Shown here one piece after another: positions 27,259 to 35,838 of a stretch of DNA of 64,000 nt. Each line of letters starts with the position of its first letter. Positions within the stretch are counted from its first letter, which is position 1. Source of the stretch: an uncultured Clostridium sp. (GTDB lineage: Bacteria > Bacillota > Clostridia > Clostridiales > Clostridiaceae); NCBI RefSeq assembly GCF_947072515.1, contig NZ_CAMTIG010000014.1:1-64000 (forward strand), written 5' to 3'. The translations under genes were made by a program, and so were the position numbers. The notes beneath the pieces are model-generated. The model worked only from the letters and a program-made list of their open reading frames with translations, did not search any database and was not told where the DNA came from.

Positions 27259-28140
27259 ATGATTGCATGTATAGATATTGGAGGAACTTCGATAAAAATA
27301 GGAGTTTTAGATAAAGAAGGTAATATTAAATTTAAAAGTAGCTTAAATGTTTATCAAGAATGGGATAGATTTATCCAAGAATTAATAACAGGAATAGAAG
27401 AATTAAAGGAAAAGTTTAATATTGAAGGAATAGGGATTAGCTCACCAGGTGCAGTAGATACAAAGGCAGGAATAGTTGGAGGAATGAGTGCAATTCCATG
27501 TATTCATGGACCTAACTTTAAAGAGATTTTAAGTGAAAGATTTAATTTACCAGTAAGTATAGAAAATGATGCAAATTGTGCAGCACTTGCAGAAAACTTT
27601 AATGGTTCAGGAAAAAATATAGATAGTATGTTATTTGTAGTATGTGGAACAGGAATTGGAGGAGCAATTTTAAAGAATGGAAAAGTTCATCATGGAGAAA
27701 ACTTACATGGTGGAGAATTTGGATACATGTTAATGGAGGAAGAAAATGGAGAGTTTAAAAATTTTAGTGAAGTAGCATCAACTATGTCTTTTGTTAGAAA
27801 GATAAGAAAACAGTATAATGATCAGTCGTGGGATGGAAAAAAGGTATTTAAAGAAGCGGAAGAAGGAAATGAGAAATGTATTGAAGTAATTGACAAGTTT
27901 TATTTAAACTTAGCCAAAGGTATTTTCAATTTACAGTATATTTATGATCCAAAACTTATTCTTTTAGGAGGAGCTATATCAGAGCGAGAGGATTTCATAG
28001 AAAGAATAAATGAAAAACTAGATTATATATTAGAAAAAGTTCAAATAGCAAAAGTAAAGCCAATAGTAAAGGCGTGTACTCATAAAGGGGATGCAAATTT
28101 AATTGGAGCTTTAGCAAACTTCTTAAATGAATATAATTAA
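27259..28140 (+). CDS. ROK-family sugar kinase without the zinc motif
   Basis: 293 residues. The phosphate-binding loop is IDIGGTSIKIG, the catalytic Asp is in ENDANCAALAE, and the adenosine loop is GTGIGGAI. After the conserved HGGEFGYM the usual CxCGxxGCxE zinc cluster of ROK kinases and repressors is missing. Zinc-less ROK proteins include beta-glucoside kinases, so the substrate may not be plain glucose. The ATG at 27259 follows GGAGGAG; an ATG at 27244 is part of the leader. It sits between the binding protein and MsmX-type ATPase genes. Confidence 0.88.
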   Translation: MIACIDIGGTSIKIGVLDKEGNIKFKSSLNVYQEWDRFIQELITGIEELKEKFNIEGIGISSPGAVDTKAGIVGGMSAIPCIHGPNFKEILSERFNLPVSIENDANCAALAENFNGSGKNIDSMLFVVCGTGIGGAILKNGKVHHGENLHGGEFGYMLMEEENGEFKNFSEVASTMSFVRKIRKQYNDQSWDGKKVFKEAEEGNEKCIEVIDKFYLNLAKGIFNLQYIYDPKLILLGGAISEREDFIERINEKLDYILEKVQIAKVKPIVKACTHKGDANLIGALANFLNEYN

Positions 28141-28192
28141 TTAGAAAATAAATTTTAAATTTATATAAATAAAAAACAGTAGGTGATGAGAA

Positions 28193-28666
28193 ATGTTTTA
28201 TGAGCAATTTTTAACAAAGGATTATGGATCAAAGGTTCAAAATATGACAGTTATAAGAAGTACTATGGTTGTACTTGCTATAATGTCTACTTTTACTATA
28301 GGAATAATAGGATCATTAATATTTGGAGTGATTTATTTAATACTTGGTAAAATAGAAAATAAAATGTTTTTAGAATATGAATATGAGCTAACAGAAAGTG
28401 AATTAGTTTTAAGCAAGATAATGAGTAAAAGAAAAAGAAAGATAGTAGGAAAACTTGATGTAAACAAGGTAATAGATGTCTTAACAGAAGAGGAATGTAA
28501 AAGAAGGGGAGCAAAAATAATTAATGTATCTTTAGAAGAAAAAGAAAAAAGTAAAATAATACTAGTTTCAACTGATAAAGAATTAATAGGATATAAAATG
28601 ACTATGGATAAAAAAATGACACATATATGTAAAAGCATAAATTCAGTTGGATTTATGAAAGCTTAA
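28193..28666 (+). CDS. Small membrane protein of unknown function
   Basis: 157 residues with two hydrophobic segments near residues 25-50 (TMVVLAIMSTFTIGIIGSLI and following), then a basic stretch KIMSKRKRKIVGKLDVNKV and a mostly beta-type soluble tail. The arrangement resembles DUF6106-type clostridial proteins, but I hold that only loosely. A GTGATGAG ribosome binding site precedes it. It lies between the ROK kinase and the MsmX-type ATPase genes and is probably on the same mRNA. Confidence 0.7.
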   Translation: MFYEQFLTKDYGSKVQNMTVIRSTMVVLAIMSTFTIGIIGSLIFGVIYLILGKIENKMFLEYEYELTESELVLSKIMSKRKRKIVGKLDVNKVIDVLTEEECKRRGAKIINVSLEEKEKSKIILVSTDKELIGYKMTMDKKMTHICKSINSVGFMKA

Positions 28667-28687
28667 ATTTAAAGGGGGATTTTGAAA

Positions 28688-29794
28688 ATGGCAGGGTTAG
28701 TATTAAAAGGAATCGAAAAACAATACGAAAATGGGTTTAAGGCAGTTAATAATTTTAATTTAGAAATAAAGGATAGAGAGTTTATTGTATTTGTAGGACC
28801 ATCAGGGTGTGGAAAATCTACTACACTTAGAATGATTGCAGGACTTGAAGAAATTTCAGGAGGAGAGCTTTATATTGGAGATAGAGTTGTAAATGATGTA
28901 GCTCCAAAGGATAGAGATATAGCAATGGTATTCCAAAACTATGCATTATATCCACACATGACAGTATATGATAATATGGCATTTGCGTTAAAACTTAGAA
29001 AAGAATCAAAAAGTGAAATAGATACAAAAGTTAGAGGAGCTGCAAAAATATTAGATATAGAGCATCTTTTAGATAGAAAGCCAAAAGCACTTTCAGGAGG
29101 ACAAAGACAAAGGGTTGCAATGGGAAGAGCAATAGTTAGAAAACCACAAGTATTCTTAATGGATGAGCCCTTATCAAACTTAGATGCAAAGCTTAGAGTT
29201 CAAATGAGAACAGAAATAGCTAAATTATATAACAAATTAAAAACAACATTTATTTATGTAACACATGACCAAACAGAAGCAATGACTTTAGGTTCAAGAA
29301 TCGTAGTTATGAAAGATGGAGTTGCACAACAAATAGCATCACCAAAAGAAATTTATAATAATCCAGTAAATCTTTTCGTAGCTAGCTTTATAGGAAGCCC
29401 TCAAATGAATATTATGTATGGAAAAACTATGGAGAGAGAAAATGATATTTATTTAGAAGTTTTAGGAAAAGAGATTAAATTATCTAAAGAAAAGGTTGAA
29501 AAGTTAAAGGCAGCTAAAAAAACTAATGCAGAAGTTTTAGTGGGAATAAGACCAGAAAATATGAGCTGTAAGAGAAATGATTTAGAAAAAGGAAATAACA
29601 TATTTGAGCTTAATATAGATATTGCTGAAAACTTAGGTGCTGAAACATATTTATATTTAAAAAATGGTGATAAAAATATAGTTGTAAAAACTGCCACATC
29701 AGATAGTATTCCAACAGAAGGAAAAGCAAAATTTGTTGTAGATGAAGAAAAAATTCATATATTTGACAAGGAAGAGCAAATGACTATTTGTTAA
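28688..29794 (+). CDS. MsmX/UgpC-type sugar ABC transporter ATPase
   Basis: 368 residues. Walker A is [10 protein letters not shown], signature [14 protein letters not shown], Walker [17 protein letters not shown], switch His in [12 protein letters not shown], followed by a C-terminal OB-fold (VGIRPENM). This is the multitask ATPase type that energises several carbohydrate importers, so it likely serves the LplB/YtcP permeases encoded upstream, which have no ATPase of their own. The ATG at 28688 is preferred to the TTG at 28682 for spacing from AAAGGGGG. Confidence 0.93.
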   Translation: MAGLVLKGIEKQYENGFKAVNNFNLEIKDREFIVFVGPSGCGKSTTLRMIAGLEEISGGELYIGDRVVNDVAPKDRDIAMVFQNYALYPHMTVYDNMAFALKLRKESKSEIDTKVRGAAKILDIEHLLDRKPKALSGGQRQRVAMGRAIVRKPQVFLMDEPLSNLDAKLRVQMRTEIAKLYNKLKTTFIYVTHDQTEAMTLGSRIVVMKDGVAQQIASPKEIYNNPVNLFVASFIGSPQMNIMYGKTMERENDIYLEVLGKEIKLSKEKVEKLKAAKKTNAEVLVGIRPENMSCKRNDLEKGNNIFELNIDIAENLGAETYLYLKNGDKNIVVKTATSDSIPTEGKAKFVVDEEKIHIFDKEEQMTIC

Positions 29795-29807
29795 TTAGAG
29801 GTGAGAT

Positions 29808-30749
29808 ATGAAGGAGTTATTTGTAGGTGTAGATTTAGGTGGGACAAAGATTTATACAGCTTTAGGAGATGAAAAAGGAAATATTTTAAATGAAATAATT
29901 GTAGAGACAGAAGCTGAAAAAGGGCCAGAGGCAATAGTAGAAAAGATTAAGTATACTATTAAGCATGTTAGTGAAGGTAGAGAAGAAAAGTTAAGAGCTA
30001 TAGGAATTGGCTCTCCAGGACCATTAAATATAAAGGAAGGAATTATATTAAATCCTCCAAACTTACCTTTTGAAAATTATAATATAGTAGAAAAGATAGA
30101 GAAAGATTTTAATATTCCAGTATATTTAGATAATGATGCTAATGCTGCAACTATAGGTGAATATGCTTTTGGAGCTGGAAAAGGAACGGATAATATGGTT
30201 TTTATAACAGCAAGTACTGGAGTTGGTGGTGGAGCTGTATTGAATGGTAAAATCTATAGAGGAAGTACATTTAATGCTTTAGAAGTTGGACACACTACTA
30301 TAGAAGTGGATGGAAAGCGTTGTGGATGCGGAAATAAAGGCTGTTTTGAAGCCATGACATCAGGGACAGCAATAAAAAGATTAGCAGAAGATGCAGTAAA
30401 GAGCTCAGTAAAAACATCTTTAAAGAAATATAAAAAAGTAACTGCAAAGGAAGTTTTTATAGAGGCTAATAATGAAGATAGAGTATCAAATGAAATTTTA
30501 GAAGATTCTTTAAAATATTTAGGAGTGCTTGCAGCTAACTGTGCAAATATATTAGATCCAGATTTAATAGTAATAGGTGGAGGCGTATCAAATGGTGGTG
30601 ATATTGTCTTTAACAAAATAAAAAGAGAGATGGAAAAAAGATGTTTAGAGCCTGTATTAAATCATTGTAAAATAGATAAAGCTATGTTAGGTGGAAAAGC
30701 AGGGGTAATAGGAGCACTAGCTTTAGCAATAACAGAATTCAAAAATTAA
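29808..30749 (+). CDS. ROK-family glucokinase
   Basis: 313 residues. Phosphate loop VDLGGTKIYTA, catalytic Asp in LDNDANAATIGE, ASTGVGGGA, zinc motif GKRCGCGNKGCFEA, and LIVIGGGVSNGG. These are the normal features of bacterial ROK glucokinases or related hexokinases. It lies 13 bases after the MsmX-type ATPase gene and ends the operon at a bidirectional terminator. It probably phosphorylates hexose released by the cytosolic glycosidases; glucose and mannose are both possible. Confidence 0.88.
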   Translation: MKELFVGVDLGGTKIYTALGDEKGNILNEIIVETEAEKGPEAIVEKIKYTIKHVSEGREEKLRAIGIGSPGPLNIKEGIILNPPNLPFENYNIVEKIEKDFNIPVYLDNDANAATIGEYAFGAGKGTDNMVFITASTGVGGGAVLNGKIYRGSTFNALEVGHTTIEVDGKRCGCGNKGCFEAMTSGTAIKRLAEDAVKSSVKTSLKKYKKVTAKEVFIEANNEDRVSNEILEDSLKYLGVLAANCANILDPDLIVIGGGVSNGGDIVFNKIKREMEKRCLEPVLNHCKIDKAMLGGKAGVIGALALAITEFKN

Positions 30750-30760
30750 ATAAAATAAAA

Positions 30761-30797
30761 AATAAAGCCATAGTATATTTTTCTATGGCTTTATTTA
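30761..30797. terminator. Bidirectional terminator
   Basis: Stem AATAAAGCCATAG with CTATGGCTTTATT, 13 bp perfect, between the convergent ROK and methyltransferase genes. Confidence 0.85.
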
Positions 30798-30798
30798 G

Positions 30799-31407
30799 TT
30801 AGAAAGCAGTTAATTTATAAACTAAAAATCTTTCACTTGTATCATTTATAAAGTTAGGTAATTTAACCTCATGAGTTAAAGTGAATAAGTTACAATTTTC
30901 AATAAAGAAAATATAATCTTCAGAGGGATAGAATAATATAATATCTATGTTTCTTTTTGATTTACAAGCAGAAATTAAAATTTTCTCTAAAACCTTCATA
31001 AATATTTGGACAGAGAAAGGATTGAAAAAATAAAATTTATTGTCAGTATTAGTTGGAGTATAATCCTCTGCTAGAATATTCAAGAAGGATATTTTATCTT
31101 CTCCATCGTTATATTTAGTTAAATATGAATTAAGGTTAGAAATTGAAGCATTAAAAAAATAAGGATTCATTTCTATACCAGTAGTTTTAATTTTAAATTT
31201 ATTATTCAAATAAAAATTCAGTCTTCCCATGCCACAGCCAAAATCAACTAAAGAATCTGTAGCTGCTAAAGTATATTCAGAAAAAAACTTTTCAAGAGCT
31301 AAATAAGAAGTAGGCTCATATCTATTATAGTGTTCTGTAGCTTCGCTTACATTTTGTTCTCCAGAGGTTTTTATAGAGAGAAGATTTTCAAAATATTGTT
31401 CGTCCAT
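30799..31407 (-). CDS. Class I SAM-dependent methyltransferase
   Basis: 202 residues. SAM-binding motif I is LVDFGCGMGRLNFYL, with motif II GIEMNPYFFNASI; NKFYFFNPFSVQIF takes the place of motif IV. An AAAGGATG site precedes the start. The pattern is seen in uncharacterised clostridial methyltransferases and gives no hint of substrate. It is monocistronic, converging on the ROK kinase gene. Confidence 0.82.
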   Translation of the reverse strand: MDEQYFENLLSIKTSGEQNVSEATEHYNRYEPTSYLALEKFFSEYTLAATDSLVDFGCGMGRLNFYLNNKFKIKTTGIEMNPYFFNASISNLNSYLTKYNDGEDKISFLNILAEDYTPTNTDNKFYFFNPFSVQIFMKVLEKILISACKSKRNIDIILFYPSEDYIFFIENCNLFTLTHEVKLPNFINDTSERFLVYKLTAF

Positions 31408-31595
31408 TAGTCATCATCCTTTATTTTAATCTATAAAAATAATACTTAATAAGAATAAATAAGTCAAATTATACATAGGAAAATAGAAAAAATTACATAT
31501 TTTAAGAGAGAAATTTATTTTATAATCGTTATATAAAGTGTGAGGGGTTAAAATTTAAAGTAATATATAAAGTAACCTTAAGTTGGGAGAGGAAT

Positions 31596-32150
31596 ATGAG
31601 AATAAATGAGGAAAATCATATAAAAGAATTGCAAAGAGGTCGGGAAAGTGCATTGAACTTTGTTGTAGACAAGTACTTACCCTTAGTAAAAGGAGTGACA
31701 CTTAAAGTATTAGGAATATTTAAAGATGATGGATTAATAGAAGAATGTATTAATGATATATTTTTAAGTATATGGAAAAATGCTAAAAGCTTTAGTGGAG
31801 ATAAAAGCAATTTTAAAAGTTGGGTTTGTAAAGTTGCTAAAATGAAAGCTATAGATTATTACAGAAAAAGAAGTAAAAATAAAAATGAGTTTAAAGAAAC
31901 AATAGAGATTGAAGATAAAATTTCTATAGAAGATAGAGTTATAAATATAGAAAATAAAAAGGAATTATTGAAAATCATAAATACACTAGAGCAGTTAGAT
32001 AAAGAAATTTTTATAATGAAATACTTTTTAGGGATGAAAAGCTTGGAAATTGGGGCTAAAAAGAACATTTCAGAGTCAGCAGTAAATAATAGACTCTTTA
32101 AAAGTAAAAAGAGATTAAAAGAGAATTTAAAGACTTTGGAGGTTTATTAG
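31596..32150 (+). CDS. ECF-type sigma-70 family RNA polymerase sigma factor
   Basis: 184 residues. Region 2 is at about 20-90 (EECINDIFLSIWKNAKSF, FKSWVCKVAKMKAIDYYRK) and region 4 at about 125-180 (LEQLDKEIFIMKYFLGMKSLEIG, then NISESAVNNRLFKSKKRLK). The GGGAGAGG site sits well before the ATG. One base separates its stop from the DUF4179 gene, the usual arrangement of an ECF sigma with its regulator. Confidence 0.9.
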   Translation: MRINEENHIKELQRGRESALNFVVDKYLPLVKGVTLKVLGIFKDDGLIEECINDIFLSIWKNAKSFSGDKSNFKSWVCKVAKMKAIDYYRKRSKNKNEFKETIEIEDKISIEDRVINIENKKELLKIINTLEQLDKEIFIMKYFLGMKSLEIGAKKNISESAVNNRLFKSKKRLKENLKTLEVY

Positions 32151-32151
32151 T

Positions 32152-33519
32152 ATGAGAGATGATAGAGAAATTTATGAGTTATTAAATGGTATAGAGATAA
32201 ATGAAAATGATTTTGCAGAGGTGGAAGTTTCAGAATTAGAAAGAATGAAAGTTAAAAAGAAGTTAAAGAAATCTATAAAAAAGAAAAATTATAAGAAATA
32301 TGCATTAGCAGCAGGAATAGTTTTATCAGTTGGAATAGGAGCCGTTACTGTAGAGCCAGTATTTGCATACAATATTCCTATACTAGGAGACTTGCTTTTA
32401 GAGAAAGAAATTCAGAATAATGCGTATAAAGACTATGCAGAAGTGATAGGTGAAACAAAGGAACATAGGGGTGTAAAAGTAACTTTAAATAGTGCTGTAA
32501 TAGATGAAAATAACTTATCTGTTAGTTTTGATATCTATGATGAAAAGGGAAGGATATCAGAAGAAAATCCTGAGATTTTAGCAATTGGAATAGGAAGTGG
32601 ACTATATATAAATGGAGAGGAGTTTTTTGGAGGTGGTAGTGGGGATTGGAAGATTATTAGTAATAAACATTTTAAAAGAATATATCATTATGATTTAGCA
32701 GATAAAAAATATGAAAATGAAGTAGAAGTAGAAATACTGAATAAAGAAATTCTTGGAGTTAAAGGTGATTTTGGCTTTAAATTTAAATTGAATAAAGAAA
32801 AAATAGGCAGAGAATCTATAGTTTTAGATAATTTCACAGAAGAAAATGAGTATTTAAAAAAGATAAATAAAGAGAATAAATATATTGATATAAAAAAAAT
32901 TTCTAAAACACCACTTGGAATGACCATTTTAGGTATAAATAAAGATATAAATGATTTAAAAGTTTTGGATTCAAAGGGAAATGAAATTTTAGGAGGCTTT
33001 ACGGGGTTTGATGGCAGTAAAAATTTAAGTGAATATAATTTTGAAATAAATGAAAATATGGATGAGATAACTTTAATACCTATAAAAGAGAAGGTGAAAG
33101 AAGATTTAAAAAGTAAAACTATTCTACTAGAAGAGAATATGAAAGGAAAAGAATTAGTAATAGATGAAAATACAAAAGCTATTATAGATAATATTTATAG
33201 AGAGGGAGAATATATAATAATAAATTATGAAACAGAAGTAAAAGGAAATTTAAATTTAAATTTAAAAAATCCATCAATATTATTTCTAGAGGATAATGGG
33301 AAAATTATAGATGTTGTAGGGTTGACAGTTTCACAAGAGGAATGGGAAAAGGTAGCAAAAAGCTTAAAGGACTATGATATAAAGGGAAAGAAACAAAGTA
33401 TATTTAAAGTTAGTAAGGATGTAGATATTGATAATTTAAAGCTAGGAATATACTATCTAGATAATAAAGAAGCACGAATAGAAGACAGTATAAAAATAAA
33501 CTTAAAAAATGTGGAATAA
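32152..33519 (+). CDS. DUF4179-domain membrane protein, likely anti-sigma factor
   Basis: 455 residues. A cytoplasmic N-terminus of about 45 residues, rich in Lys/Glu, is followed by one transmembrane segment (YALAAGIVLSVGIGAVTV, about residues 46-65) and a large external region that begins FAYNIPILGDLLL, the DUF4179 pattern. The external part is rich in beta strands. Because it is cotranscribed with the sigma factor, with GGAGGT before the ATG, it is probably the membrane anti-sigma that senses an envelope signal. The signal is unknown. Confidence 0.82.
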   Translation: MRDDREIYELLNGIEINENDFAEVEVSELERMKVKKKLKKSIKKKNYKKYALAAGIVLSVGIGAVTVEPVFAYNIPILGDLLLEKEIQNNAYKDYAEVIGETKEHRGVKVTLNSAVIDENNLSVSFDIYDEKGRISEENPEILAIGIGSGLYINGEEFFGGGSGDWKIISNKHFKRIYHYDLADKKYENEVEVEILNKEILGVKGDFGFKFKLNKEKIGRESIVLDNFTEENEYLKKINKENKYIDIKKISKTPLGMTILGINKDINDLKVLDSKGNEILGGFTGFDGSKNLSEYNFEINENMDEITLIPIKEKVKEDLKSKTILLEENMKGKELVIDENTKAIIDNIYREGEYIIINYETEVKGNLNLNLKNPSILFLEDNGKIIDVVGLTVSQEEWEKVAKSLKDYDIKGKKQSIFKVSKDVDIDNLKLGIYYLDNKEARIEDSIKINLKNVE

Positions 33520-33521
33520 TA

Positions 33522-33554
33522 AAAAGACAAGCAAATTAATTTTGCTTGTCTTTT
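33522..33554. terminator. Bidirectional terminator
   Basis: Stem AAAAGACAAGCAAA with TTTGCTTGTCTTTT, 14 bp perfect, between the DUF4179 gene and convergent mscL. Confidence 0.85.
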
Positions 33555-33557
33555 ATG

Positions 33558-34058
33558 CTATTTATCTTTTGAAGAAGGCTTAGTTATTTCCTCTTTTTTA
33601 GTATCTAGTACTGTATCTTCATCAGTAGAAGTTTCATCTTCTTCAGAAGGTTTTTTACCACTTAAAAGATCTCTAATTTCTCTTAGAAGAGCTGTATTTT
33701 CTTCGATTTTTTCTTCAACAACTTCTTCTTCATCAGCTTTATTTCTTTGTAACTTAGTAAATAATTTTATAACTACAAATATTGAAAGGGCTATAATTAG
33801 AAAATTAACTACATTTTGAATAAACATTCCTATGTTTAGAGTTACTGCTGGTTTTTTACCTGCTGCATGTACAAGTACGATTTTTAAACTATTAAAATTA
33901 ACTCCACCTGTTATAACACCAAATAGTGGCATTATAATATCGGAAACTAATGATTTTACTATAGTATTAAAAGCACCACCTATAACAACGGCTACGGCTA
34001 AATCGATAATATTACCTTTTAAAGCAAAGGCTTTAAATTCTTCTATAAACTTTTTCAT
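33558..34058 (-). CDS. mscL: Large-conductance mechanosensitive channel
   Basis: 166 residues. MKKFIEEFKAFALKGNIIDLAVAVVIGGAF is the conserved N-terminal helix plus first membrane segment of MscL; the second segment is near residues 75-100, followed by the cytoplasmic helix EENTALLREIRDLLSG. The C-terminal 35 residues (PSEEDETSTDEDT and on) are an acidic, Ser/Thr-rich extension that makes it longer than usual. It opens under membrane tension to release solutes on hypo-osmotic shock. GGAGCG precedes the ATG. Confidence 0.95.
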   Translation of the reverse strand: MKKFIEEFKAFALKGNIIDLAVAVVIGGAFNTIVKSLVSDIIMPLFGVITGGVNFNSLKIVLVHAAGKKPAVTLNIGMFIQNVVNFLIIALSIFVVIKLFTKLQRNKADEEEVVEEKIEENTALLREIRDLLSGKKPSEEDETSTDEDTVLDTKKEEITKPSSKDK

Positions 34059-34155
34059 TTGTTTAACGCTCCTAAAATTAAAAAATATTTTTTGCTAATA
34101 TATAATATAATAAAATTTTAAATAAATCAATAAATTTAGATAAATAGATTGAATT

Positions 34156-34590
34156 TTATTTGGTTGTTGTTAGTGGTAATAAATCATTATCATATAGAAT
34201 AATATCAGTATCAATTAGTGTATAATTATTATTTAAACAAAAAATAATTATTGAATCTCTAGGATTCATAGGATATAAAGCACCTTTATTACAAAGTTTT
34301 AGAAATCTATCTGTTTCATCACGAGTAAGAGAGAGTGCAAAAGCAAGCTTGAAAATAGTATCCCTGTTAGGAATTGTAGAGCCATTTAAGAATTCATAAA
34401 AAGATGCTTTGCTTATATTAGATAAGGATAGAAAATCTTTTATGGAATAATTTTTGGAATAAAAAAGTTCTTTAAAGTAATTAGAAAAGGATAGTGAGGA
34501 ATTATCTAAAGTTTTTAAAATATCGGTAAGTTTATGTATATCTTTAGCTTTTGAAATAGCATGTTCAAAAGCTTGAGTTTTATTCTTCAA
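34156..34590 (-). CDS. Helix-turn-helix (XRE-like) protein
   Basis: About 144 residues. A helix-turn-helix is visible in the middle (YSIKDFLSLSNISKASFYEF, then GSTIPNRDTIFKLAFALSLT). The C-terminal FCLNNNYTLIDTDIILYDN is common to clostridial proteins of this type. The start is taken at TTG 34590, eight bases from AGGAG; an ATG at 34599 touches that site. It is divergent from the membrane Ser/Thr kinase gene, 90 bases away, and may regulate it. The low overall charge and short length also allow a non-DNA-binding role. Confidence 0.72.
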   Translation of the reverse strand: MKNKTQAFEHAISKAKDIHKLTDILKTLDNSSLSFSNYFKELFYSKNYSIKDFLSLSNISKASFYEFLNGSTIPNRDTIFKLAFALSLTRDETDRFLKLCNKGALYPMNPRDSIIIFCLNNNYTLIDTDIILYDNDLLPLTTTK

Positions 34591-34679
34591 AGTAATCATC
34601 TCCTAGGAAAATATTTAAGTAGATTATATAGTAATGATATAATGTTACATATGTAAAGGCAAGAAAGAGGTTTATAGAT

Positions 34680-35750
34680 ATGAAAGAAATTTCAATTGAG
34701 TATAGAGTATATTTATATGAAGAAGTAAGAGAAATATCTAAAAATAAAATCTATATAGTTATTAATAGATTAGATAATAAAGTGTATATTAAAAAAATTT
34801 TAGATAAAGGTTATGAAAAAATTTATTTTAGATTAAAGGATAAAAAGAATAAGTTTAGAGTAGAGATTATAGAACTTATTCTTTATCAAGAAAAACTTAT
34901 AGTTATTGAAGAGTATATTAATGGATGGACATTGATGGAGATATTAGAAAAAAGAAACTTTAATGAAAAAGAAGGAATTGAATTAATTTCTAATATATGT
35001 GATGGATTGATTGATTTACATTCAGATATTGAAGAAATTATTCATAGGGACATAAAGCCTGAGAATATCATGATAAATAATGATGGAATAGTTAAAATAA
35101 TTGACTTTGATATCTGTAGAATAGTAAATTTAGAGAAAGAAGAGGACACAACTCTTTTAGGAACTAAAAATTATGCATCTCCAGAACAATTTGGATTTGC
35201 TCAAACTGATAAGAGAAGTGATATATATAGTATAGGAATTTTATTAAATTATATATTAGTCAAAAAGTTACCTAAAGATGAGCTATATGAAGGGAATCTT
35301 AAATATGTAATAAAAAAAGCTACAGAAATAGATAGAGAAAAAAGGTATAATAACCTTCAAGAAGTAAAAGAAGATTTAAAAAGAGGGACAGATATAGATG
35401 AATTAAAAGTGAAAAATAGAAAAATATTAAAATCTAAGATATCGATTAAAAAAATAGTTGGGTTTAGAAGTGGAGAATTAATAAATAGTTTAATTGCAAT
35501 AGTATGGTATTTTATAAGTATTTGTATGCTATTAGGATATATTTTCTATAATCAAGCAGTAGACTTAGGAGTTGCTATTTGTTTAATCTTAATGCCAGAA
35601 ATTGTAATTGGAGAATTCTTTGGGTTCGGTAGGCATATTCCTTTTTATAATAGTGAGAATAAGAAAGAAAAAGTAATTTTAAGAATTGTTGTAGGAATAA
35701 TTATGCCTATAATTATTTTATGGATTTTTAATATGGTATATATGATATAG
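34680..35750 (+). CDS. Membrane Ser/Thr protein kinase
   Basis: 356 residues. The catalytic loop is HRDIKPENIM (Asp124), the metal-binding motif reads DFD (142-144) instead of DFG, and the activation segment includes GTKNYASPEQFG. The N-terminal lobe is short and has no clear glycine-rich loop, though VYIKKIL may carry the ATP-binding Lys and VIEEYINGWTL is the hinge. Three hydrophobic segments near residues 270-355 anchor it. There are no PASTA repeats, so it is not the usual PrkC, and no phosphatase gene is adjacent. It is probably an active kinase of unusual architecture. Confidence 0.82.
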   Translation: MKEISIEYRVYLYEEVREISKNKIYIVINRLDNKVYIKKILDKGYEKIYFRLKDKKNKFRVEIIELILYQEKLIVIEEYINGWTLMEILEKRNFNEKEGIELISNICDGLIDLHSDIEEIIHRDIKPENIMINNDGIVKIIDFDICRIVNLEKEEDTTLLGTKNYASPEQFGFAQTDKRSDIYSIGILLNYILVKKLPKDELYEGNLKYVIKKATEIDREKRYNNLQEVKEDLKRGTDIDELKVKNRKILKSKISIKKIVGFRSGELINSLIAIVWYFISICMLLGYIFYNQAVDLGVAICLILMPEIVIGEFFGFGRHIPFYNSENKKEKVILRIVVGIIMPIIILWIFNMVYMI

Positions 35751-35779
35751 AAAAAGTCTGCCACCAGCAGACTTTTTTT
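35751..35779 (+). terminator. Terminator after kinase gene
   Basis: Stem AAAAAGTCTGC with GCAGACTTTTT around a 5-base loop, directly after the stop codon, ending in seven T residues. Confidence 0.85.
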
Positions 35780-35838
35780 CGTTAGAAATTTTTTATAATT
35801 AAGTTTAGATATTAGTAGCAAATAAGGGAGACTTAATT

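Noticed and set aside
30254..30616. 120-codon minus-strand frame inside the glucokinase gene
   Set aside because: Shadow of a gene with complete ROK motifs; no ribosome binding site.
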